A stretch of DNA of 55,468 nucleotides from an uncultured Hyphomicrobiales bacterium (GTDB lineage: Bacteria; Pseudomonadota; Alphaproteobacteria; Rhizobiales; Xanthobacteraceae): NCBI GenBank assembly GCA_903892675.1, contig CAITJJ010000281.1, positions 1 to 55,468 of the forward strand. Direction: 5' to 3'. Shown here in pieces: positions 36,999-46,851 of the stretch. Below the pieces are notes generated by a model, which made no database searches, was not told the DNA's origin, and saw only the letters and a list, made by a program, of their open reading frames with translations. Every line of letters begins with the position of its first letter. Within the stretch, counting starts at the first letter, position 1. The translations under genes and the position numbers were made by a program.

Positions 36999-37529
36999 AT
37001 GCAGGAAAGCCTGATGCGCAAGACCATGATCGAAAGTTTGTTGCGCGGGCAGCTCACCGAACCGGCCCCGCCGGTTGACGAAGCGGCGCTCGCCGAACTG
37101 GCGGAAAGCGTCAACCGCGCCGCGCGCGCGCGGCTCGGCCGCTCGCTGTCGATCCGCCATGTCGATGCCGGTTCGTGCAATGGCTGCGAACTCGAACTCC
37201 ATGCCTTAAGCAACGCCTTCTACGATCTCGAACGCTTCGGCCTGCGCTTTGTCGCCTCGCCGCGCCATGCCGACGTGCTGACGGTGACCGGGCCTGTGAC
37301 ACAGAATATGCGCGAGGCCTTGCTGCGGACCTACGAGGCCATACCCGATCCGAAATGGGTCGTTGCCATTGGCGGCTGCGCCGTCGATGGCGGAATTTTT
37401 GTTGGCAGCGCCGCGATCGTCGGCGGCGTCAAGGACGTCCTGCCAGTCGACCTCACAATTCGCGGCTGTCCGCCCAACCCGCGCCAGTTACTGGCCGGCC
37501 TTCTCGGTCTGTTGCAGACGGTTGCCTAG
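36999..37529 (+). CDS. hyfI: HyfI/NuoB-like [4Fe-4S] subunit
   Basis: HVDAGSCNGCELELHALSN...VVAIGGCAVDGG...TIRGCPPNPRQLLAGLL: CxxC...C...C cluster ligands all present. Start may be 37014 or 37026. Confidence 0.92.
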   Translation: MQESLMRKTMIESLLRGQLTEPAPPVDEAALAELAESVNRAARARLGRSLSIRHVDAGSCNGCELELHALSNAFYDLERFGLRFVASPRHADVLTVTGPVTQNMREALLRTYEAIPDPKWVVAIGGCAVDGGIFVGSAAIVGGVKDVLPVDLTIRGCPPNPRQLLAGLLGLLQTVA

Positions 37530-37532
37530 CAC

Positions 37533-38216
37533 TCAGCCGCGAATTGCGGTCTTGATGCTGGCGACGTTTGCGTCGGGCGCTTTTGCCGCGTCGATGATGC
37601 GCGCTTCGGTCTTCAACAATTTGTCTAGCGCCGCGCGCATCGCGCCGATCTTGTCGACTGGCACGACGATGGCGCCGTGGCGATCGAAATGGATGAGATC
37701 GCCGCTGGACACCGGCATGCCGTGTACCGTGACCCCACGCCCATAGTCGACGACATGGACATAAGCGTGCGACGGTGAGATTGATCCGGCAAGCATTTGG
37801 AAGCCAGGCGCGATTTGCGGGATGTCGCGCACCGAGCCATTGGTGATGGTGCCGATGCAGCCAAGCGCCTTATGCACATTCGACTGCACTTCGCCCCAGA
37901 ACGCGCCGTAGCCGGCCGGATCGTCCAGGTCCTGGATCACGACGACGCTCGGCTGCGGTGCACCGGCGATGTAATCGAGGTAGTCCATGCGCTTGTCCAT
38001 GTAACCGGCGTCGCCAAGGCCGAATGCATCCTTGGCACGGATCGTCACGGTCTTGGCGTAAGCCAGCATCGGCGGCAAATCGGGAAACGGGCAATGCAGG
38101 TGCCGCGTCGTGTAACCGTGGCCGCGCAGCTCGGGGGCGACCATCTCGACGACATTGCACACGGTTGGGGTGTCGATGGAGCGCAGGAATTCGGCATCAG
38201 CCTGTGATAGCGGCAT
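37533..38216 (-). CDS. RraA family protein (4-hydroxy-4-methyl-2-oxoglutarate aldolase-like)
   Basis: DTPTVCNVVEMVAPELRGHG...GALGCIGTITNGSVRDIPQIAPGFQMLAGSISPSHAYVHVVDYGRGVTVHGMPVSSGDLIHFDRHGAIVVP. Confidence 0.88.
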   Translation of the reverse strand: MPLSQADAEFLRSIDTPTVCNVVEMVAPELRGHGYTTRHLHCPFPDLPPMLAYAKTVTIRAKDAFGLGDAGYMDKRMDYLDYIAGAPQPSVVVIQDLDDPAGYGAFWGEVQSNVHKALGCIGTITNGSVRDIPQIAPGFQMLAGSISPSHAYVHVVDYGRGVTVHGMPVSSGDLIHFDRHGAIVVPVDKIGAMRAALDKLLKTEARIIDAAKAPDANVASIKTAIRG

Positions 38217-38300
38217 GGCGTCCTCAATTTGTAGGCTTGAAGTGGCGCATACCATGCGGTTATTGCGGCCCTTGTCAATGTGAGCGGCCGCGGTTGAAAA

Positions 38301-39458
38301 TCAGAGCAAACCGGCGGCGGCGAGATCCCTCATCAGCGCGCGCACGCCATAGTCCCATGGCGGGCAATCCGGCGAGAGACGCACGCGGTTGACGAGCGCG
38401 CCGAATTTTTCCGACGAGATCGTCACGACATCGCCGATATGATGCGTGAAGCCCTGGCCCGGGACGCCACGATCCTTCGACGGCACGAACATGGTGCCGA
38501 GATACAGCACGATGCCGTCCGGATACTGATGATGCGGGCCCATGGCCGCGGCAATCAGGTCCTTCGGCGAACGGCTGATCTCGGCCATCGAGCTGGAGCC
38601 TTCGAGGCGATAGCCATCCTCGCCTTCGACGCTGAGATGGACATCCGCCTTCTTGATGTCATCGACTGTGAATTCGCCGTCGAACAATCGAATGAACGGC
38701 CCGAGCGAGGCCGACGCATTGTTGTCCTTGGCCTTGCCGAGCAGCAAGGCCGACCGACCTTCGACATCGCGCAGATTGACATCGTTACCGAGCGTCGCGC
38801 CGACGATGCGGCCGGCGCTCGACGCGACTAGCGCGATTTCCGGTTCCGGGTTGTTCCAGGTCGAGACCGGCAGCAGCCCGACATCGGCGCCGAAGCCGAC
38901 CGACGACATCGGCTGGCACTTGGTGAATATCTCCGCATCCGGCCCGATGCCGACTTCGAGATATTGCGACCAGGCGCCGCGTTCGACCAGCTTCGCCTTG
39001 ATCTGCATCGCCTCCGGCGAACCCGGCTTGAGCTTTGAGAGATCGTGGCCGATCAATTCGGCGATGTCGTTGCGAATGGCGGCCGCCTTCTCCGCCGAAC
39101 CGCGCGCCTGTTCCTCGATGACGCGTTCCAGCAGGCTGACGACAAAGGTCACGCCCGAGGCTTTCACTGCTTGCAGGTCGGCCGGCGACAGCAGCACCGG
39201 CACCGACGCGTCGCGCGCGGCGGCCAGACTGTTCGTTGCGATGTCGTCGAGGCCGCCGATCGTCTTTCCCGCGGCCGACCGGACGTAACTGGCCGGGTCG
39301 CTCATTTCACAGATGTCGCTGACGGTCGGGGCGTGCCGGCTGGTGATATCGACGATTGCGCCGCCGCGCACCGTGACGACCAGCGGATGCGCGATGCCTG
39401 CGATTTGCGCGCGTCCGAGAAAGACGCCAGCAGCCGGAAGTCGCATCGCATTCGGCAT
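38301..39458 (-). CDS. Fumarylacetoacetate hydrolase family protein
   Basis: WSQYLEVGIGPDAEIFTKCQPMSSVGFGADVGLLPVSTWNNPEPEIALVASSAGRIVGATLGNDVNLRDVEGRSALLLGKAKDN; SD GGAGGAA before ATG at 39458. Confidence 0.87.
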   Translation of the reverse strand: MPNAMRLPAAGVFLGRAQIAGIAHPLVVTVRGGAIVDITSRHAPTVSDICEMSDPASYVRSAAGKTIGGLDDIATNSLAAARDASVPVLLSPADLQAVKASGVTFVVSLLERVIEEQARGSAEKAAAIRNDIAELIGHDLSKLKPGSPEAMQIKAKLVERGAWSQYLEVGIGPDAEIFTKCQPMSSVGFGADVGLLPVSTWNNPEPEIALVASSAGRIVGATLGNDVNLRDVEGRSALLLGKAKDNNASASLGPFIRLFDGEFTVDDIKKADVHLSVEGEDGYRLEGSSSMAEISRSPKDLIAAAMGPHHQYPDGIVLYLGTMFVPSKDRGVPGQGFTHHIGDVVTISSEKFGALVNRVRLSPDCPPWDYGVRALMRDLAAAGLL

Positions 39459-39593
39459 GAATTCCTCCATAGCTTGCGGGTCGCTAAATGCGCCCGTGCG
39501 TTATTTTTGCAAACATTGGTGGCGGATCCGGAGGGTTCTTAAAGCTAATGATTTCGCGGTTACAGTATGCTATTTTCCTGCCCAGGAGAAATT

Positions 39594-40712
39594 ATGCGGC
39601 TTTTTGCCTACACCATCATTACGGCAAGCGTCCTGGTATCGGTAAGCGTCCTGGCCGCGGTTCCAGCGTTCGCGCAGTCGGACCGCGCCGCGGCTTCTTT
39701 CTGGAAATCCGTGCAGTCTTCCTGTGACGCCACCGCTGCGAAGCCCGCAAGCGAGCTTGGCCGGCGCATCGCCCGGACAGCGATCGACGAATTCAACCAA
39801 TTTGGCGGCCACCAGATCGATTCCAACGGCCGGCTGTTCCGCTTCGGTCTGATTGAGGGGCAGCAGGAAAAAGATTTTGCCGGCGCGCCGCAGGCAAACC
39901 TCGGCGATCTCGGCTGGTGGCGAGTGATGAAATACTGGCGCTCGCTGTACGGCAAAGACACCTTGGACATGATCGAAGCGCTCGGCTATCGCGACGCTTC
40001 GACTGCGATGGACGAGGGACAATCAGGCGGGCTTTTGCGGGTCGATGCCGGCCCGCTGCTTCGCGCCATCGAGGCCACCTCCGATCCGGTGGCGCGCGAA
40101 GTCCTGCGCGAAGCGGCGCTGCGGGCGGCGGTCATCGATACGCCGTGGTCGGCGGCCTTTGTCAGCTACGTCATACGGCAGGCGGGCGTCACAACGGATG
40201 CATTCCATTTTTCCAACGCCCACCGCGCCTATATCTACGACGCCTTTGCGACCAACGCGGCCGAACTGACAAACACAGCCGGCAAGCAAATCTATCGTGC
40301 GTGTCCGGTCACGACCACCAGGCCGCGCGTCGGCGATTTGATCTGCCATCAACGCGAGCCCGCCCTCGCCGGCGCCAGCGATGCCGCGGTGCGCGAGCGA
40401 ATTCGCACCGAACTCGCGAGCAAGGCCGACACGCGCTCGGTGCGGCGCACGCATTGCGACGTGATCGCGCATATCGACCGCCTGGATCACAAAATGTACA
40501 TCATCAGCGGCAACGTCTACCACGCCGTCTCCGCCAGGAAGTTGAACCTGCGTCGCAACTTGAGGCTTTCGGCAACGCAACAAGGCCATTGCAGCGATGC
40601 AGCCCATTGGTCCTTGCCGCAGCCACCGACAGGAACGGCAGACCTGCCGAACCACAAGACCACCTGCTCGCTCAATGACAGGAAATGGTTCGTGCTGTTG
40701 CAGTTGAGGTAG
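39594..40712 (+). CDS. DUF2272 domain-containing secreted protein
   Basis: Signal peptide MRLFAYTIITASVLVSVSVLAAVPAFAQ; DTPWSAAFVSYVIRQAGVTTDAFHFSNAHRAYI ... PRVGDLICHQRE ... HCDVIAHIDRLDHKMYIISGNVYHAVS. Confidence 0.78.
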   Translation: MRLFAYTIITASVLVSVSVLAAVPAFAQSDRAAASFWKSVQSSCDATAAKPASELGRRIARTAIDEFNQFGGHQIDSNGRLFRFGLIEGQQEKDFAGAPQANLGDLGWWRVMKYWRSLYGKDTLDMIEALGYRDASTAMDEGQSGGLLRVDAGPLLRAIEATSDPVAREVLREAALRAAVIDTPWSAAFVSYVIRQAGVTTDAFHFSNAHRAYIYDAFATNAAELTNTAGKQIYRACPVTTTRPRVGDLICHQREPALAGASDAAVRERIRTELASKADTRSVRRTHCDVIAHIDRLDHKMYIISGNVYHAVSARKLNLRRNLRLSATQQGHCSDAAHWSLPQPPTGTADLPNHKTTCSLNDRKWFVLLQLR

Positions 40713-42779
40713 ACTGGGACTTTCGCGATAATAAACCGATTGCGGGCGAAGCAGGGAAGGATACTCCGTTGGTACCAGCGCGCCGATATCCGATCGTCAC
40801 CTTTACAGCCGCCCTGTGGCCGATCGCCGGCGTGATCCTCGCTTTGTTGTTCTCAGCGGCGAAAGCGCGGGCCGAGGATACACCGGGCAACTGCGATGGC
40901 GCTTCCGAACTCGCTTTCCTGCCTTCACCTGTCGCGCCGTGGAAGGGCGCGCCTTTGCGCGTCGTCTTCGCCGCGGAGAAAGCAATCGAGGGCGAGCTTT
41001 CGCTGATCGCGCCCGATGGACGGATCGCTGCCCAAACGAATAAGCGCCACGGCGGGCCACCCTATTTCTGGTTCGCCGAAGTCGCGGCGCCTGACTCCGG
41101 AACATGGCGCGCCAGGCTTGTGCGCGACCGCGCGCCGGCCGGATGCGGCACAATCACGCGCGATATCGCCGTGCGCGCCGAAAGGCCATCGTCGCCGGGC
41201 GCGACAGCGGGATATGTCTGGCCTGTGCACAACACATGGAATCGGGCGACGGAAAACCTGTTCTCGGCATGGATTGAAAAACTTTTCGATGATCCGCTCG
41301 ATGCGGCGCCGTCATGGCCGGCCTTGCATGAAGTACTGCGCGACCGGTCGCGCAATTTTCTGTTCAACCATCTGGGTCTCGGCGAGGACACAATGAAAAT
41401 GGTCCTGCGCCCCGACTGCGCCGACCTGCCGTATTTCCTGCGCGCTTATTTCGCTTTCAAGATGGCATTGCCGTTCGGTTATTCGAAGTGCAGCCGCGGC
41501 GACGGCGGCAAGGCGCCGCGTTGCCCACAGTGGTTCAGTATTCAGAATCCCGAGCCCCCCGCCGCCGCCACCGCCCCAACCAGCGGCCGCGCCAAGCCCA
41601 CCGGCAGCGAACAGGTCGACCTCATTTCTCGACGGCGTGCTCGGCGGCCCGGCGGCACCTGCGCCGAGCGAGCCCGAAGCGGTTGCGCCCAGCGCCCCTG
41701 AACCCAAGCGCCTCGGGCTGGCAGCAACGTTCGGCGCATATACGCGAACGGTCGCGGGCGCCGTCCATTCCGGTTCGGCGCGAACGGCCCTGAGCGACAA
41801 CAACAACGACTATTATCCCGTGCCGCTCAATCAGGAAACGCTGCGCCCCGGGGCTGTGTATGCCGATCCTTACGGGCACATACTGATGATCGTACGCCGG
41901 GTGCCGCAGTCGGACGGCGCGGCCGGCGTCATTCTCGCGGTCGATGGCCAGCCGGACGGAACGGTGGCGCGCAAGCGGTTCTGGCGCGGCAACTTCCTGT
42001 TCGCCCAGGATACCGCGCTCGGCGGCCCGGGATTCAAACGCTTCCGGCCCATCGTGGCCGGAAAGACCGGTGACCTTCGGCGGCTGAGCAATGATGAAAT
42101 CGCGAAAAACCGGCAATACGCGGATTTTTCGCTCGATCAGTCTCGACTGGGGGTCGAAGACTTCTATGACCGCATGGACGACGTGATGTCACCCTCGCCG
42201 CTCGATCCTATGCGCGCGATGAAGGAGGCCATCACATCTCTCGACGAGCAGGTGAAGGTGCGCGTGACCTCGGTCGAAAACGGACGCAAGTTCCTGGCCA
42301 GCGGGCGCGGCGAAGCGACCATGCCAGACGGCGCGGCGATCTTCGAGACAAACGGCGCATGGGAAGATTTTGCGACGCCGTCTCGCGATCTGCGTCTGTT
42401 GATCGCGCTCGACGTGGTGCGTGAGTTTCCGGACCGCGTTTCGCGGCGGCCCGAGAGATACGCCATGCCGAGCAAGAGCGTCGCGGAGGTGAAAGCGGAA
42501 TTACAGGGCGTGCTGGCGTCGGAGCTTTCGCAGCGCAAGTTTTCATATACGCGCAGCGATGGTTCGACGTGGACGCTCTCGCTAAAAGACGTGTTCGACC
42601 GCGCGGCGGATCTCGAGATGGCCTATAATTTGAACGATTGCGTCGAGTTGCGGTGGGGCGCGCCATCTAAAAGCGACGAGGCGTCGACGTGCAAGCGGCT
42701 TGCGCCGTCAGCCCAGCGCGCGAAGATGACGAAGTATCGCGCCTGGTTCCACGAGCGGCGTCGACCGCCGCGCGTTTAG
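40685..42779 (+). pseudogene. Probable single secreted NlpC/P60-like hydrolase gene split by a frameshift (ORFs 40685-41701 and 41637-42779)
   Basis: First ORF: signal-like segment, then RPDCADLPYFLRAYFAFKMALPFGYSKCSRG; its sensible sequence ends near C6 at 41555-41560. The +1 frame from there reads SPPPPPPPQPAAAPSPPAANRSTSFLDGVLGGPAAPAPSEPEAVAP and runs into the second ORF (DPYGHILMIVRRVPQ). Confidence 0.65.
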
Positions 42780-42830
42780 CCGCAAATGGCTGTTTAAAGA
42801 GTGCGCTTCAGTTCGGCTCGGACATTTCCG

Positions 42831-44756
42831 TTACGAGCAGCACCGGCAATTCATGGCAAACACCATGCGCTCCTCCTCGGTCAACTTCTCCGGCACTTTG
42901 AACTGCTCCTGCTCGATCTTCGGCGGGAATATCAAGGTCGGCGCGATCGGCTCGTCGACCGGCAAGTTTGCCGCTCGCATCTCGACGCGGCGCTTGGCCG
43001 TGGCCTCAGGGTCAATCGCACCCCCGGCGGTAAATACGGCGCCATACGATTTCTCCGCCTCGGCCCTGCTGACATAGCCGCAGCGCACGTCGCGTTCCAG
43101 CATGCCGAGGTCGCGCTCGAGCGGTGTTCCGTAACCGCCGCCGCCGCCGGAGCGCAGAATGTAAGCGTCGCCGGGCTTGAGCACCTGATTGAGCGCCTTG
43201 CCGTTGGGAAAATGGGTTTCCTTGTCGGCGCCATTGCGGTGCAGCGCCACCGAATTGCCCGCGCCGGAAAGGCCGTCGAAAAGTCCCCAGGGCTTGCATT
43301 TCACCCGGTCCATTTGCGACGAGAAATTGATTTCGTTGATGGCCTGCACCACCTGTTCGGTGCCGAGCCCGCCGCGGAAACGGCCGTCGCCGCCAGAGTC
43401 GGCGCGCAGCGTATAGCGCTCGACCAGCAACGGGTACTTGGCCTCGACCTGTTCCGACGGCCCGTTGTGCGTATCGCCATCGTTCATGGCGATCGTCGCG
43501 TTCATGCCGTCGCTGTTGTGCTTGGCGCCCCAGCCGCCGCCGATCAGGCCGCCGAGATAGATATAGAACGAATTGTCCGCAGCCTTGCGGCCGTTGACGC
43601 GGCCGACCACGAGGTCGGCGTGATGACCGGCCGCCACCTGGTCCGGCATGGCCGGGCCAACGGCCTTGAAGATCGTATCGACGACCGTCATCGGATAGGT
43701 CATCCACATGCGCATCGCAGCCGGCTTTACCGCGCTGACGACGCGCCCGGGCGGCAAAACGATGTCGAGGGCGCGGAACTGGCCTTCGTTGATCGGCATG
43801 TCGAGCGGCGAGGTGAGGCACTTGAATGCCACCTGACAACAGGACAGTCCGGCGGTCATGCCAGAATTGTAAAATCCGCCGACCTGCTTGGAGACCTCGG
43901 AAAGATCGACCGTCATGCGGTCGCCCTTGATCTCGACTGTGACGCGGATCGGCACAGGCGCGCCGACGCTCACGCCGTCATCGTCCATGAACGATTCGGC
44001 CCTGTAAACGCCGTCCGGCATGGCGAGGACCCGCTCGCGCGCGAGCCGCTCGCTTTGATTCATGATCGCGTGGATGCCATCGAGGACTTCGTCGCGGCCA
44101 TATTTGCGCATCATCTCAAGGAAGCGTTTTTCGCCGGTCTTCACCGCGGCGATCTGGGCGCGGAAGTCGCCCATGGCGCGCTCGGCAAGACGCACATTCG
44201 TCTTGATGATCGCGACAAGCTCCTCGTTGATCTGCCCCTTGCGGTAGATCTTGACGATCGGCATCTGCAGGCCTTCGGAATAGATGTCCGTCGTGGAGCC
44301 TGACAAGGTGCCGCCGACATCCGGCCAGTGCGCCATGCAGCAGGAAAAGCCGACCAGTTCGCCCTCGTGAAAAACCGGCACTGTAAAAGTCATATGATTG
44401 AGATGGCTGCCGGTGATGTAGGCATCGTTGGTCAGCAGGATATCGCCGGGATCGAGGTCACCCTTGAAGTGGGCGATCTTGGCCTTCACGGTCTCGCTCA
44501 TGCCGCGAATGAACATCGGCAGGCCAAGACCGATCGATACGGTATTGCCGTCGGCATCGAACAGCCCGACCGTGAAGTCGAGCGCCTCGTAGATGATCAT
44601 GTTGTAGGCCGTGCGCATGAGGTTGATCTTCATCTCCTCGGTCACGGCGATAAGACCGTTGCGCACGATTTCGGTCACCACCGGATCGACGGCGCGCGCC
44701 GTGTGTCCGCTTTTGTCCTGGCCTCTGCCGCTTTCGGTCATGGCGTCCATGCTCAA
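42831..44756 (-). CDS. Hydantoinase B/oxoprolinase family protein (HyuB-like)
   Basis: DPVVTEIVRNGLIAVTEEMKINLMRTAYNMIIYEALDFTVGLFDADGNTVSIGLGLPMFIRGMSETVKAKIAHF...GDILLTNDAYITGSHLNHMTF. Confidence 0.93.
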   Translation of the reverse strand: MSMDAMTESGRGQDKSGHTARAVDPVVTEIVRNGLIAVTEEMKINLMRTAYNMIIYEALDFTVGLFDADGNTVSIGLGLPMFIRGMSETVKAKIAHFKGDLDPGDILLTNDAYITGSHLNHMTFTVPVFHEGELVGFSCCMAHWPDVGGTLSGSTTDIYSEGLQMPIVKIYRKGQINEELVAIIKTNVRLAERAMGDFRAQIAAVKTGEKRFLEMMRKYGRDEVLDGIHAIMNQSERLARERVLAMPDGVYRAESFMDDDGVSVGAPVPIRVTVEIKGDRMTVDLSEVSKQVGGFYNSGMTAGLSCCQVAFKCLTSPLDMPINEGQFRALDIVLPPGRVVSAVKPAAMRMWMTYPMTVVDTIFKAVGPAMPDQVAAGHHADLVVGRVNGRKAADNSFYIYLGGLIGGGWGAKHNSDGMNATIAMNDGDTHNGPSEQVEAKYPLLVERYTLRADSGGDGRFRGGLGTEQVVQAINEINFSSQMDRVKCKPWGLFDGLSGAGNSVALHRNGADKETHFPNGKALNQVLKPGDAYILRSGGGGGYGTPLERDLGMLERDVRCGYVSRAEAEKSYGAVFTAGGAIDPEATAKRRVEMRAANLPVDEPIAPTLIFPPKIEQEQFKVPEKLTEEERMVFAMNCRCCS

Positions 44757-46828
44757 GCCCTTCCGATCTCAATATGCAGATTGCCGAAAGCGTCGACTTC
44801 GACCTTATCCTGCGGCCAGACCACCGTGGTCGAGGCGTGTTCCTCGATCAGCGCCGGGCCGTCGATGCGATTTCCCGCGACCAGCAATGCGCGGTCATAG
44901 GTCTGGGTTTCGACCGTGCCTGCGCCGGAAAAGTAAACCGGCCGCTTGCCGCGGAAGGCAGCCTCCGGCGACGCGCCTCCCTTCGCCATCGCCTCGGGTT
45001 CTGGCTTGCGCATCAAACCGACCGTCGCGGACCGCAAACTGACGATCTCGGCTTTCTCATCGGCGTTCGAATAGCCGTAGCGCGTTTCGTGGACGGCATC
45101 GAAATGCTTCTTGATGCCGGCGCGGTCCTGATTCCTGAACAGTTCCATCGGGATGTCCACGGACACCGCATGTTCCTGGCCGACATAACGCATGTCGGCG
45201 CCGCGCTGGTTGACGACCTCCACCATCATGTCCCGGCTTCGGCGAAGGTCTTCGGCGCCGCGCCGTTCCATCGCGCCGTAGAGAGCCTCCATTTCCTCGA
45301 ACGAGGCGTCGACGAATGGCTTGAACCAGGTATTTACCAGATCGCGGCGCAGATCCGCGAACAGCATGCCGTAGGCGGAGAAATGCCCGGGCGCGAAGGG
45401 AATGATGACTTTGCCGATTCGCAGTTCGCGCGCGATCATCGTGGCATGCAGGGGACCTGCGCCGCCATAGGCAATCAGCGCGAAGTCGGCGGCGTCAAGG
45501 CCGCGCTCGGTCGTCACCCAGCGCACCATGTGCGACATCTTGGTGGCGGCGACCCGCAGGATGCCGTCGGCGGCCTCGACCGCATTGAGGCCAAGCGGCT
45601 TTGCTATCTTCGCATCGATGGCAAGGCGCGCCGCGGCCAGATCGAGTTTCATTTCGCCGCCAAGGAAACGGTCGGAAGCAAGGCGCCCGAGAACGAGATT
45701 GCAATCGGTCACGGTCGGCTGTTGTCCGCCCTGCCCGTAGCAAGCAGGGCCGGGCTGGGCGCCGGCGCTTTCCGGACCGACGCGCAAGGCGCCAGCTTCG
45801 ATATGGGCAATGCTGCCGCCGCCGGTGCCCACTTCCTGAATATCGATCATCGGAATTTGCAGAGGCAGCCCGGAGGCGTAGCCGCCGACCAGCGCTCCCC
45901 CCGTCATCAGCACCTCGCCGTCATAGATGACCCCGGCCTTGGCTGTCGTGCCGCCCATGTCGAAAGCGATGGCGTTCTTCAGGCCTATATTCGCGCACAA
46001 GGTCTTGGAGCCGATGACGCCGGCAGCGGGGCCGGATTCGAGCATGCGGATGCAGGAGGTCTGCGCTTCCGCAATATCGAAAAGTCCGCCGGTCGACTGC
46101 ACGATCAGGAAAGTGCCGGTAAATCCGGTATCGCCGAGATGCGTGTCCATTTCGGACAGGTAGCTGCGCACGCGCGGCCCGACATAGGCGTTCGCCGCCG
46201 TCGTCGAGGTGCGCTCGTATTCGCGGTACTCCTGCGACAATTCGTGCGAGGCGGTGACGAACAGATCGGGGAAAGCCTGCTCGACAATCGCTTTGGCGCG
46301 CTGCTCGTGCGCCGGATTGCGGTAGGAATGCAGGAACAGGATGGCGATCGCCTTGACACCGTTCTTGACCGCCGCGCTGGCAACCTCGAGCACCTGCGCT
46401 TCATCGAGAGGGATGAGTATCTTGCCGGCCGCATCCATGCGCTCGCGAATATCGAACCGCATATCGCGATCGATCAATGGCACGTGCTTCTTGAAAAACA
46501 GATTATAGGCTTCCGGCCGATTGACCCGGCCGATCTCATAGATGTCCCGGAAGCCCTGGGTGGTCAAAAGCGCGCAAGGCGCGCCGGTACGCTCCAGAAT
46601 CGTGTTGATGGCGACCGTGGTGCCGTGCAGGAACAATTGCGCCGCTGCGAACGACGCGTCGGCCTTGCCTACACCGGTCTCGATGCCGTCGACCAACCGT
46701 TGCGGCGTCGTCAGTGTCTTGCCGAGCTTGAGGCGGCCGGTCGGCTCGTCGAACGCCGCGACATCGGTAAAGGTGCCGCCGACATCGGCCGACAGACGCA
46801 GGCGGCCTTGATTCGCTTTCATATCCAC
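44753..46828 (-). CDS. Hydantoinase/oxoprolinase family protein (HyuA-like)
   Basis: [33 protein letters not shown]...; [71 protein letters not shown] overlap with hyuB-like gene. Confidence 0.93.
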   Translation of the reverse strand: MDMKANQGRLRLSADVGGTFTDVAAFDEPTGRLKLGKTLTTPQRLVDGIETGVGKADASFAAAQLFLHGTTVAINTILERTGAPCALLTTQGFRDIYEIGRVNRPEAYNLFFKKHVPLIDRDMRFDIRERMDAAGKILIPLDEAQVLEVASAAVKNGVKAIAILFLHSYRNPAHEQRAKAIVEQAFPDLFVTASHELSQEYREYERTSTTAANAYVGPRVRSYLSEMDTHLGDTGFTGTFLIVQSTGGLFDIAEAQTSCIRMLESGPAAGVIGSKTLCANIGLKNAIAFDMGGTTAKAGVIYDGEVLMTGGALVGGYASGLPLQIPMIDIQEVGTGGGSIAHIEAGALRVGPESAGAQPGPACYGQGGQQPTVTDCNLVLGRLASDRFLGGEMKLDLAAARLAIDAKIAKPLGLNAVEAADGILRVAATKMSHMVRWVTTERGLDAADFALIAYGGAGPLHATMIARELRIGKVIIPFAPGHFSAYGMLFADLRRDLVNTWFKPFVDASFEEMEALYGAMERRGAEDLRRSRDMMVEVVNQRGADMRYVGQEHAVSVDIPMELFRNQDRAGIKKHFDAVHETRYGYSNADEKAEIVSLRSATVGLMRKPEPEAMAKGGASPEAAFRGKRPVYFSGAGTVETQTYDRALLVAGNRIDGPALIEEHASTTVVWPQDKVEVDAFGNLHIEIGRA

Positions 46829-46851
46829 TCGTCGCTCCGTCGTCGTCTCAA

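Noticed and set aside
35546-37529. Calling the hyf-like cluster a functional group 4 [NiFe] hydrogenase
   Set aside because: The NiFe ligand Cys pairs are absent from the large subunit and no maturation genes were seen.
42801-44303. 500-aa plus-strand ORF
   Set aside because: Antisense to the HyuB-like gene with no recognisable domain; shadow ORF.
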